This document shows, in pieces, positions 1 to 6,154 of a stretch of 8,579 bases of DNA (the stretch's first letter is position 1; each line of letters starts with the position of its first letter). The notes below the pieces were generated by a model that saw only the letters and a list, made by a program, of their open reading frames with translations, searched no databases and was not told the DNA's origin. The DNA lies in contig JAAYBY010000040.1 of NCBI GenBank assembly GCA_012729935.1, positions 1-8,579 of the forward strand. The letters run 5' to 3'. The translations under genes were made by a program, and so were the position numbers. The stretch is from Clostridiaceae bacterium. GTDB lineage: Bacteria; Bacillota; Clostridia; Saccharofermentanales; UBA5734.

Positions 1-1055
1 GCTTCAATACAATCATTAAACAGCTCAGCAGCCGGTATGGGATGATCAGGTGTAACCGGCAGAAAATAGCGGGACGTGTGCTTGACCGGTGTCATATCAA
101 CATCCAGACGATCCATGTCCGGCTTGAGATCGTCGACCAGCCGTTTAAGCTCTCGTTCAATATCCGCTTTTTTCATCAGCGAGTAGAACATAAAATTGAC
201 AGTTGCGCTTCTCATATCAGTACCGCCTGTACCGCCGACCAGCACGTGGTTAAGCCGAAATGCCTGATCCGCTGCAACGCTTCCGCTGAACATCGGATGT
301 GCATTAAGTTCCTCACGCCGGCGGTTGCCAAATTGGCGTAACGCCTTAATAAACGTTTCTAATGCGCGATACACGGGTTCAGCGGTTTCTGTCGGATGAC
401 GCAGTTTAAAACCGACCTCGAAAAGTCCGCCGCCTGAACCATGGGTAAAAATGGTGCCGCCGGATCCATCGAGATTCAGATAGAGATCAGACGGATATTT
501 GAGAGCAGCTGCAAGCGCACCATGTCCGCCCCCTGCCTCTTCATCCGAGTAGGCCGCAAGGACCAGGTCATCTCTCAATCGGATACCACAGGATTGCAGC
601 ACGCGAACAATAAACCAGCCGATGGCGATGGCTTTCTTGTTGTCGACTGCTCCGCGACCCCAGATTTTACCGTCCTTGATCAGACCACCAAGCGGCGGTA
701 CAGACCATTTGCTTTCATCGCCGATTTGAACGGTATCGCTATGCCCGGCCACCATCACACGCCGATTGCCTTCTGTACCCGGCCACACAGCACAGACGTT
801 CGGCCGGTCTTCCAGATGATTGCCAGGCAGATAGGCTTCATGCGTCGTGAACCCGGGCAGGCTGAGCGGTGAAAAAACATCTGCTTCGAGGCCAAGTCGG
901 CTCCATAAGTCTCTCAGGCAAGGTACGATGTTCCGTTCATTACCATGATCTGAAAAATTCTCTGTGTTTTGCCGGACAAGGCAGGACAAAGCGTCATACA
1001 GCTCCTGTTGCAGCTGATCTGCTTCCTGGCATACGCGCGTTTCAAGATCTGTCAT
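1..1055 (-). CDS. M20-family metallopeptidase/deacylase (ArgE/DapE type), C-terminus beyond window
   Basis: A di-zinc hydrolase that would cleave an amide bond in a small peptide or N-acyl amino acid in the cytoplasm; the substrate cannot be told from sequence. The visible 351 residues read without a break to the left edge. The M20 metal site is complete: GHSDTV (His105, Asp107), GRGAVDNK (bridging Asp138), SDEE (catalytic base Glu172, ligand Glu173) and LNLDGS (Asp196). The lid/dimerisation domain starts near residue 205 and is followed by a GGTGGTDMR loop around 274-282. The last metal-binding His of the family lies in the missing part. Two ATGs are possible. AGGAGG is only 2 nt from the first (at 1061) but 8 nt from the second (at 1055), so 1055 is chosen. 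The gene is transcribed divergently from the pyruvate-kinase-like gene. The family is clear; a name such as dapE or argE would be a guess. Confidence 0.88.
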   Translation of the reverse strand, partial: MTDLETRVCQEADQLQQELYDALSCLVRQNTENFSDHGNERNIVPCLRDLWSRLGLEADVFSPLSLPGFTTHEAYLPGNHLEDRPNVCAVWPGTEGNRRVMVAGHSDTVQIGDESKWSVPPLGGLIKDGKIWGRGAVDNKKAIAIGWFIVRVLQSCGIRLRDDLVLAAYSDEEAGGGHGALAAALKYPSDLYLNLDGSGGTIFTHGSGGGLFEVGFKLRHPTETAEPVYRALETFIKALRQFGNRRREELNAHPMFSGSVAADQAFRLNHVLVGGTGGTDMRSATVNFMFYSLMKKADIERELKRLVDDLKPDMDRLDVDMTPVKHTSRYFLPVTPDHPIPAAELFNDCIE

Positions 1056-1063
1056 GGCCATTG

Positions 1064-1069
1064 CCTCCT
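1064..1069 (-). promoter_or_regulatory. Ribosome binding site of the M20 peptidase
   Basis: The minus strand reads AGGAGG here, a perfect Shine-Dalgarno. It lies 2 nt before one ATG and 8 nt before the next in-frame ATG, so it favours the second (1055) and removes two residues from the longest reading frame. Confidence 0.8.
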
Positions 1070-1117
1070 GAATTTGTTGGGACTCACACAATTCTGGATT
1101 ACGATTACGAATCATAC

Positions 1118-1127
1118 ATAACGTTAT
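1118..1127. promoter_or_regulatory. 10-bp perfect palindrome ATAACGTTAT, candidate operator
   Basis: ATAACGTTAT is its own reverse complement. It lies immediately downstream of the leftward -10 element, where the transcript of the M20 gene should begin, which is a typical place for a repressor site. AT-rich palindromes of this length also arise by chance. No regulator gene is present in the window to pair it with, so the operator role is inference only. Confidence 0.3.
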
Positions 1128-1130
1128 CGT

Positions 1131-1159
1131 ATAATATTCATCATCATCCGACAAGTAAA
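1131..1159 (-). promoter_or_regulatory. Promoter of the M20 peptidase gene
   Basis: On the minus strand, TTTACT (1159-1154, four of six matches to TTGACA) is separated by exactly 17 bp from TATTAT (1136-1131, five of six matches to TATAAT). The start would be near 1124, leaving a 5' leader of about 70 nt. The leader contains a short tandem repeat of GATTAC (plus-strand 1097-1110). An 8-bp palindrome AAGCGCTT (1159-1166) touches the -35 element and resembles the core of a CcpA cre site, but its flanks do not fit the cre consensus. Confidence 0.5.
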
Positions 1160-1184
1160 AGCGCTTAAGATTGCCCCAGGTTCA

Positions 1185-1213
1185 GTTGTGCTGCCGACGG
1201 TTGTGCTGCCGAC
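1185..1213. repeat. Tandem direct repeat, 14-bp unit with 15-bp period
   Basis: GTTGTGCTGCCGAC occurs at 1185-1198 and again, identically, at 1200-1213, with one base between the copies. The pair ends 11 bp before the -35 element of the rightward promoter. That fits two adjacent half-sites for an activator or other regulator of the downstream operon, but a simple slippage duplication would look the same. Confidence 0.85.
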
Positions 1214-1224
1214 TATCTGTTTAC

Positions 1225-1253
1225 TTGCGCTGCTCATGGACCTCCAGTACAAT
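1225..1253 (+). promoter_or_regulatory. Promoter of the pyruvate-kinase-like/AEC operon
   Basis: TTGCGC (1225-1230) is spaced 17 bp from TACAAT (1248-1253; five of six matches to TATAAT). The start would be near 1260, about 48 nt before the ATG. The -35 box is weak (three of six), which fits a promoter that depends on an activator. The direct repeat at 1185-1213 sits just upstream of it. The leader is too short to hold a riboswitch. Confidence 0.5.
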
Positions 1254-1307
1254 AGAGAAATCGGATTATCAGGTCTGTCTTTAAAAAGCTGTTAAGGAGC
1301 TGGTTTT

Positions 1308-1895
1308 ATGAAAGGATTCGCGGGTAGAGGTCCTCTTTACACACAGGAAACGATTGCTTTATCCTTAAACGCAGTGGAGCGCCACGGGATTTCTCAGATC
1401 GTTGTCGCCAGCAACACCGGGGAGACAGCACTTTCGCTGATAGAAGCCAGTGAAAAACGATCGTTGCCGTTGCAGATCATTTGCGTTACGCATGTCACAG
1501 AATTTAAAGCCGGCTGTCACAATGAACTCCCTGATGAGCAGCGCCAGAGGCTTCTCGACCATGGCTGCCGGATCTTGACAGCAGGACACGCCCTGTCAGG
1601 CGCAGAACGTTGCTTTTCACAGACGTTCGGTGGTATCAGTCACACAGAAGTTGTTGCGGCCACCTTGAGGCTCTTTGGCCAGGGGATCAAAGTCGCTGTT
1701 GAAATCAGCCTGATGGCCAGAGATGCCGGTCTGGTTGCGTTCGGCCAGCCCATCATCGCAATCGGCGGGTCCGGTCGCGGTGCTGACGCTTCAATAATCC
1801 TCACCCCGGGAACATCAGCACACCTTCTCGATACGAAAATTCATGCCATTATCTGTAAGCCTGATTTGTTTGACAGCCCGGTATCATCGATCTGA
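1308..1895 (+). CDS. Stand-alone pyruvate kinase alpha/beta (C-terminal) domain protein
   Basis: This 195-residue protein resembles the C-terminal alpha/beta domain of pyruvate kinase (PK_C) without the catalytic barrel, so it should not have pyruvate kinase activity. In pyruvate kinase this domain carries allosteric effector binding. The free-standing family is, to my knowledge, of unknown function. Visible landmarks are a first strand and phosphate-loop-like turn IVVASNTGETA (residues 31-41), a strand ending in CVTHVTEFK (59-67), TAGHALSG (91-98), FGQGIKVAVEISLMA-like central segment (123-137) and a glycine-rich loop AIGGSGRGAD (151-160). There is no signal peptide or membrane segment. AAGGAG lies 8 nt before the ATG. 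The AEC transporter starts 12 nt after the stop, so the two are one operon. Family assignment is by recognition of the whole pattern; the cellular role is unknown. Confidence 0.82.
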   Translation: MKGFAGRGPLYTQETIALSLNAVERHGISQIVVASNTGETALSLIEASEKRSLPLQIICVTHVTEFKAGCHNELPDEQRQRLLDHGCRILTAGHALSGAERCFSQTFGGISHTEVVAATLRLFGQGIKVAVEISLMARDAGLVAFGQPIIAIGGSGRGADASIILTPGTSAHLLDTKIHAIICKPDLFDSPVSSI

Positions 1896-1907
1896 AGGAG
1901 TAAACAA

Positions 1908-2870
1908 ATGTCCATCATCCTGCATATTCTGATCCAGAATATCCTGCCCATTTTCCTGTTGATCGGCCTCGGTTTTATACTCGAGAAAAAGTTCGATCTG
2001 CAGATGAATACACTGACAAAACTAAATTTTTATATTTTTGTACCGGCGTTCAGTTTTGTCAATCTATACGAGACGGATATTGAGCTGGATGCAGTCAAGG
2101 TGCTCGCTATCGCGATTCTCCTGATTGTGGCGAATTATCTGATCAGCGGCCTGATGGCAAGACTCAATCGCAGCGACGACAGTCAGAAGTATTCTTTTCA
2201 GAATGCTGTGATGTTTTATAATTCTGGAAATATCGGCATCCCGCTGATTACACTCGTATACAGTACCGGACGCTATCTGATCGATGGCGCGACACCTTAT
2301 TTATCACTTGCTTTAACATTCCAGGTCATGGTCTATGTTATCCAGAATGTCAGTATCAACACGATCGGCTTCATCAACGCCGGCCGCGCGCATACATCGG
2401 CCGGAAAGGCTATTCTCAACATCTTTAAGATGCCGACTGTCTACATGGTGCCGCTGGCACTGCTTCTGAAACTGGTCGATTACGACATTCGCGGATTACC
2501 GATTTGGCCGGTTTTGAATTACGGCCGCAACGGACTGGTGCCTATCGCTCTGCTCTCGCTGGGTATCCAGCTCGCCAAAAGTCATGTACGTCTCAATAAC
2601 AAGCAAGTCTATCTTGCAGTTTTTACCCGGCTGATCATCGGTCCGCTGCTCGCTTTAGGCTTCATCCTGTTGTTCCGGCTCGACGGACTTGTCGCACAGG
2701 TTTTGTTGATTTCATCCAGCGTACCGACGGCTGTAAATACAGCGTTGATCGCTGTGGAGAAAAACAATCACCCGAACTTTGCGACCCAGGTTGTCATCAT
2801 CTCGACGGTTCTCAGCGCTTTCACCATGACGGGTGTCATTTATCTGTCGGGCATTCTCTTCCCTCTGTAA
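1908..2870 (+). CDS. AEC-family (auxin efflux carrier type) membrane transporter
   Basis: A 320-residue integral membrane protein of the AEC family, whose bacterial members carry small organic acids such as malate across the cytoplasmic membrane; the substrate here is unknown. About ten hydrophobic segments are visible, near residues 5-24, 40-54, 64-84, 100-118, 130-155, 175-190, 205-222, 233-256, 262-282 and 295-318. This forms two five-helix halves with a polar middle (156-170). Family signatures are NSGNIGIPL (105-113) in the first half, and SLGIQLA (217-223) and SSVPTAVNT (270-278) in the second. The length is normal for the family. Its AAGGAG overlaps the stop codon of the upstream gene and lies 7 nt before the ATG, so translation is probably coupled. 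The partner gene suggests transport of a metabolite linked to pyruvate or malate, but that is inference. Confidence 0.9.
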   Translation: MSIILHILIQNILPIFLLIGLGFILEKKFDLQMNTLTKLNFYIFVPAFSFVNLYETDIELDAVKVLAIAILLIVANYLISGLMARLNRSDDSQKYSFQNAVMFYNSGNIGIPLITLVYSTGRYLIDGATPYLSLALTFQVMVYVIQNVSINTIGFINAGRAHTSAGKAILNIFKMPTVYMVPLALLLKLVDYDIRGLPIWPVLNYGRNGLVPIALLSLGIQLAKSHVRLNNKQVYLAVFTRLIIGPLLALGFILLFRLDGLVAQVLLISSSVPTAVNTALIAVEKNNHPNFATQVVIISTVLSAFTMTGVIYLSGILFPL

Positions 2871-2885
2871 TTACGGGGTTAAAAC

Positions 2886-2930
2886 AAAACGGGCGGATCC
2901 TCTTTGCAAGTGATTCGCCCGTTTTTGTTT
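2886..2930. terminator. Bidirectional intrinsic terminator between convergent genes
   Basis: AAAACGGGCG (2886-2895) pairs with CGCCCGTTTT (2916-2925). Four more pairs (GATC with GATT, one G-T wobble) extend the stem to 14 bp around a 12-nt loop. On the plus strand the stem is followed by TTTTTGTTTTTT. On the minus strand the A-rich left flank (2881-2889) gives GTTTTGTTTT. It can therefore end both the AEC operon (stop at 2870) and the C-S lyase gene (stop at 2942). Confidence 0.92.
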
Positions 2931-2941
2931 TTTATGAATAC

Positions 2942-4126
2942 TTATGTCAATTTCTCAACGGCGTCGATCAGGCGATCCAGACCAGCCTGTAAAGCAGGCC
3001 TTGGCAGAGCCAGATTGATTCGCTCAAATCCAATGCCTGCATCACCAAAAAATGATCCTGTTACAAAATGCAGATCGGCGGCTTTTAACCAGCTCAGACG
3101 TTCCTGTTCAGAAAGTCCCAACGCCCGCATATCGATCCACCCAAGATAGGTACCTTCCAGCGGTGTAATTCTGAACTGCGGTAGTTGGTGCCGCACCGTT
3201 TTGGCAAAAATATCTTTGTTGCCGGCCAGATAGGACATCAGGGCAAGATACCACGGTTCACCTTTTTCATAGGCTGCCTGGCAGGCTACTGTGCCAAAGT
3301 AATTGGCACCATGAATACCGATCTGGTTTTCAGAGGCGAGATAGCGTCGGCGCATTGTTTCGTTTGGAATGATCAGGTTGGCAACGGATAATCCGGCCAG
3401 ATTGAATGTTTTGCTCGGAGCCGTACAGATCATGCAGTTATCAGCAATTTCGTCGTCGAGAGAAGCCAGAACGGTATGTCGATGTGGTTCAAATACCAGG
3501 TCGGCATGGATTTCATCCACGATCAGCAGGACATCATGCTGCTGGCAGATGCGAATAATCGCCAGCAGTTCTTCGCGCGTCCAGACACGCCCGACCGGAT
3601 TGTGCGGGCTGCAGAGAATCATCAGTCGCACTGTGGGATCAGCCGCTTTCACAGCAAGATCGTCAAAATCAATGGTGTAGTGCATGTCCTGTTCCAAAAG
3701 CGGATTGATGACAAGACGACGCTGCTGCCTCTCAACTGCGTGAAAGAACGGAGCGTAGACCGGAGTCTGAACGATGACACCATCACCGGGCTCGCTGAAT
3801 GTACGAACCAGCTGATACAGCGCATAGACAATGTTGGGTACCTGAACGAGCCATTCCGGTTGGCAGGCAAATCCATAGCGACGCATCTGCCAATTACAGA
3901 TCGCCTCGTAATAGGCCGGTTCCGGCGAAAAATACCCGTAGATGGCAAAATCTGCGGCCTCATGCAGGGCATCACAGATTTCGGGTGCTGCCTTGAAATC
4001 CATATCGGCAACTGAGAACGGGAAGACAGCTTGATTGGCTTCAGTTGCCGGATCGTTGAGTAATCGCCATTTACCGGCTCCTATATTGCGGCGAGGGTAC
4101 AATGTATCGAAATCATACGCTTTCAT
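2942..4126 (-). CDS. patB: MalY/PatB-family PLP-dependent C-S lyase (cystathionine beta-lyase) / aminotransferase
   Basis: A cytoplasmic fold-type I PLP enzyme of 394 residues, the usual family length. MalY/PatB members split the C-S bond of cystathionine or cysteine conjugates to a thiol, pyruvate and ammonia. Visible active-site residues are the N-terminal SVADMDF segment (38-44), SPHNPVGR with cofactor-contacting Asn176 (173-180), DEIHADL with Asp204 (204-210) facing the pyridine nitrogen, PSKTFNLAGL with the Schiff-base Lys239 (237-246), and FERIN with Arg369 for the substrate carboxylate. GAGGAG sits 7 nt before the ATG. The gene has its own promoter and ends at the bidirectional terminator, so it is monocistronic. 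Annotation pipelines often call such proteins simply aminotransferase class I/II. The SPHNPVGRVW and DEIHADLVF forms favour MalY/PatB, but the physiological substrate (methionine pathway or sulfur salvage) is not shown. Confidence 0.92.
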   Translation of the reverse strand: MKAYDFDTLYPRRNIGAGKWRLLNDPATEANQAVFPFSVADMDFKAAPEICDALHEAADFAIYGYFSPEPAYYEAICNWQMRRYGFACQPEWLVQVPNIVYALYQLVRTFSEPGDGVIVQTPVYAPFFHAVERQQRRLVINPLLEQDMHYTIDFDDLAVKAADPTVRLMILCSPHNPVGRVWTREELLAIIRICQQHDVLLIVDEIHADLVFEPHRHTVLASLDDEIADNCMICTAPSKTFNLAGLSVANLIIPNETMRRRYLASENQIGIHGANYFGTVACQAAYEKGEPWYLALMSYLAGNKDIFAKTVRHQLPQFRITPLEGTYLGWIDMRALGLSEQERLSWLKAADLHFVTGSFFGDAGIGFERINLALPRPALQAGLDRLIDAVEKLT

Positions 4127-4158
4127 GGTATTTCTCCTCGTATACTGATCTGTGCCAC

Positions 4159-4187
4159 AGGATAAGACACTTCACAGAACTTGTCAA
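4159..4187 (-). promoter_or_regulatory. Promoter of the patB-like gene
   Basis: On the minus strand, a perfect TTGACA -35 (4187-4182) is followed after exactly 17 bp by TATCCT (4164-4159; four of six matches). The start would fall near 4152, giving a leader of about 25 nt that carries GAGGAG (4134-4139). The leader is too short for an S-box, T-box or other leader regulator. The promoter makes this gene independent of the hydrogenase operon upstream on the same strand. Confidence 0.72.
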
Positions 4188-4238
4188 CGAGAAAACAGTC
4201 GGCCCTATTTTTCGGTTGCCGATCTGATAACGGCAGGT

Positions 4239-4282
4239 AAAAGGGATGTCCGGCCGGGTTCCTCCCTGATACCGGACATCCC
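4239..4282 (-). terminator. Intrinsic terminator of the hydrogenase operon
   Basis: A perfect 11-bp inverted repeat, GGGATGTCCGG (4243-4253) and CCGGACATCCC (4272-4282), with an 18-nt loop, lies 33 bases beyond the hydA stop on the minus strand. It is followed there by TTTTA. The stem is strong and GC-rich; the T-tract is short, so termination may be incomplete. No T-tract follows it on the plus strand. A smaller imperfect 7-bp hairpin (4293-4309) lies between it and the stop codon. Confidence 0.72.
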
Positions 4283-4315
4283 AACATGCTGTGATCCGCG
4301 ATGCGAATCCGTTTT

Positions 4316-6139
4316 TTAATAGCGGTTCCGTACCGTATAGTGCGTATGCAGAAGATGGTGCGAGACTTCACCGCCAGGCTGGCCGAGAAACGCCTCGTAG
4401 AGTTTCATCACATCTGGATTTTCATGGGATTTACGGATCGGTTTGCCCTCATCTTCTGCGTACATGGCACGCAGACGTGCTTCCCGCACTGTTTCATCAG
4501 CAGGACGCGGTTGTCCGCCGCCGCTGATGCAGCCACCAGGACATCCCATGATTTCGATGAACAGATAGGGGCTTCTTTCCGCCCTGATTTCCTCCATTAG
4601 TTCTGACGCACCAGCCAGCCCGCTTGTTACGGCAATTTTCGCTTCGACGCCTTCGAGAAAAAACCATTCAGGTTTGACATTTGAGAATGTACAGGAAGCG
4701 CTCTTGATGCGATCGAGGCCTACGATCGGCTGAACATGCAGCAGCTCAAACGGGAGCTCCCGTCCGGTCACGACCTCATATACGGTACGCAGAGCAGCCT
4801 CCATCACACCGCCGGTGACTCCGAAAATATCCGCTGCACCGGTTGACATGCCCATGGGCGTGTCAAAATCCTCATCCGGCAGGTGAACAAAATCAATGCC
4901 TGCCTCCTGGATCATGCGCGCCAGTTCTCGTGTCGTCAGAACTGCGTCAACGTTGGCGAACCCGTCCTGTGTCAATTCGGGACGAACCACCTCATATTTT
5001 TTGGCGGTACAGGGCATAATCGAGACGACAAATAGTTTCGCCGGATCGATGCCGATCTGATCGGCATACCAGGTTTTGGTCAGGGCTCCAAGCATCATGT
5101 GCGGTGATTTACAGGTGGAAAGATGTGCCAGATAATCACTGTAGAAGTGTTCAGCATATTTGATCCATCCGGGACTGCAGCTGGTTATCATCGGCAGAAC
5201 AGGGTCAGGCAGATGCTCCGGCAGGTTCAACTTGCTCAGATGTTCAGCTGTTATGTCGCCGCGTTCGAGTGCCGCAGCTGCCAGACGCCCCAGCAGTTCG
5301 TAACCTTCCTCGAGAATGGTCAGATCAGCGGTAAAATTGGTGTCGAATACGGCGTCAAATCCAAGTCGCCGCAAGGCCGCCGCCATTTTTCCCGTTACCA
5401 GGGAACCGGCTGGCATGCCGAACGGTTCTCCCAGTGCGCATCTGACAGCTGGTGCTGTCTGCACCACCACCGTTATTTCCGGGTCAGCCAGTGCTTTCCA
5501 GCAATCAGCGGTCGTATCCTGTTCATGCAGCGCATTAACCGGACAGACCAGTGTACACTGTCCGCAGGCAGCGCAGACAGCTGTCCCAAGCAGGAGATCG
5601 GAGCCTGGACTGATTTCCGTGGCGAACCCACGGTTCTGGACGTTCAGCGCACCAACATGCTGTATCTCATTGCAGACCGTCACGCATCGGCGGCACAAGA
5701 TGCACTTGTTGTTATCCCGCACGATCGCGGCACTTGAGGTGTCGTTGAAATTTTTAGAGCGCTGGCCGGTAAACCGGGACTGATCAACCTGGAGGATTTC
5801 ACCGAGCTGCCTGAACTCACAGTCTGAGGTTCGTTCACAGTGAAGGCAGTCTGCTGGATGATCTGACAACATCAGCTCATAGAGCATTTTGCGGGCTTTT
5901 CGAACGCGCGGTGAATGTGTTTCTATGACCATGCCCTTTGATACAGGTGTCACACAAGACGCCATCAGATTTTTTGAACCTTTAACTTCAACGACGCAAA
6001 TCCGGCAGGAACCGATCTTGTGTTTGTCCTTTAAATAACACAATGTGGGGATCTTGATGTGATGCCTTACAGCAACCTCTAGAATCGTCTCCCCTGGCTC
6101 AGCGGTCACGGTCTGGCTGTTCATTGTTAATTCAAACAT
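4316..6139 (-). CDS. hydA: [FeFe] hydrogenase catalytic subunit, NAD(P)-linked multimeric type (HydA/HndD)
   Basis: Catalyses reversible H2 formation at the H-cluster, in the cytoplasm, as part of a multi-subunit complex. The 607 residues contain a [2Fe-2S] ferredoxin domain (Cys34, 45, 48, 62), a His-Cys3 [4Fe-4S] site (His94, Cys98, 101, 107), two [4Fe-4S] sites (Cys146/149/152/156 and Cys189/192/195/199), the H-cluster domain from about 220 to 545, and a small-subunit-like C-terminal segment (about 550-607). H-cluster motifs are TSCSPGW (319-325), MPCTAKKYE (375-383, Cys377) and EIMGCPGGC (529-537, Cys533 and Cys537). Ser322 replaces the second Cys of the classical TSCCPGW. The longest frame starts at 6166, inside the upstream gene, but its first residues are encoded by the Shine-Dalgarno itself, so 6139 is the start. 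It follows the NuoF-GltD gene by 13 bases and needs the HydE/F/G maturases, which are not in this window. Confidence 0.95.
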   Translation of the reverse strand: MFELTMNSQTVTAEPGETILEVAVRHHIKIPTLCYLKDKHKIGSCRICVVEVKGSKNLMASCVTPVSKGMVIETHSPRVRKARKMLYELMLSDHPADCLHCERTSDCEFRQLGEILQVDQSRFTGQRSKNFNDTSSAAIVRDNNKCILCRRCVTVCNEIQHVGALNVQNRGFATEISPGSDLLLGTAVCAACGQCTLVCPVNALHEQDTTADCWKALADPEITVVVQTAPAVRCALGEPFGMPAGSLVTGKMAAALRRLGFDAVFDTNFTADLTILEEGYELLGRLAAAALERGDITAEHLSKLNLPEHLPDPVLPMITSCSPGWIKYAEHFYSDYLAHLSTCKSPHMMLGALTKTWYADQIGIDPAKLFVVSIMPCTAKKYEVVRPELTQDGFANVDAVLTTRELARMIQEAGIDFVHLPDEDFDTPMGMSTGAADIFGVTGGVMEAALRTVYEVVTGRELPFELLHVQPIVGLDRIKSASCTFSNVKPEWFFLEGVEAKIAVTSGLAGASELMEEIRAERSPYLFIEIMGCPGGCISGGGQPRPADETVREARLRAMYAEDEGKPIRKSHENPDVMKLYEAFLGQPGGEVSHHLLHTHYTVRNRY

Positions 6140-6146
6140 CTGTCGT

Positions 6147-6154
6147 CCTCCTTT
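6147..6154 (-). promoter_or_regulatory. Ribosome binding site of hydA, overlapping the upstream stop codon
   Basis: The minus strand reads AAAGGAGG, 7 nt before the ATG at 6139. The AA at its 5' end belongs to the TAA stop (6155-6153) of the NuoF-GltD gene. This decides the hydA start and predicts translational coupling that keeps the two subunits in balance. Confidence 0.88.

Noticed and set aside
1097..1110. Short tandem repeat GATTACGATTACGA in the leader of the M20 transcript
   Set aside because: Only 2.3 copies of a hexamer in AT-rich non-coding DNA. It is too short to claim function and is noted only in the promoter entry.
1130..1135. Perfect TATAAT on the plus strand as a second rightward promoter
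   Set aside because: No acceptable -35 box lies 16-18 bp upstream. The bases overlap the leftward -10 element, whose spacing is good, and a better-placed rightward promoter exists at 1225-1253.
441..1168. Plus-strand open frames across the M20 gene and into the divergent promoter region
   Set aside because: They are antisense to the unbroken M20 frame with its complete metal-binding motifs. The second also runs through the promoter and palindrome region. No ribosome binding site supports them.
5049..5067. Inverted repeat ATGCCGATC/GATCGGCAT with a 1-nt centre inside hydA
   Set aside because: It lies within the YADQIGIDP coding segment, which is typical of this hydrogenase family. There is no promoter or gene start nearby, so chance symmetry in coding DNA is the simplest reading.
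5123..5783. Two overlapping plus-strand open frames opposite hydA
   Set aside because: They overlap each other in different frames and lie opposite the conserved Fe-S and H-cluster regions. Their compositions, rich in Cys, Gln and Arg with no domain pattern, are those of shadow translations.
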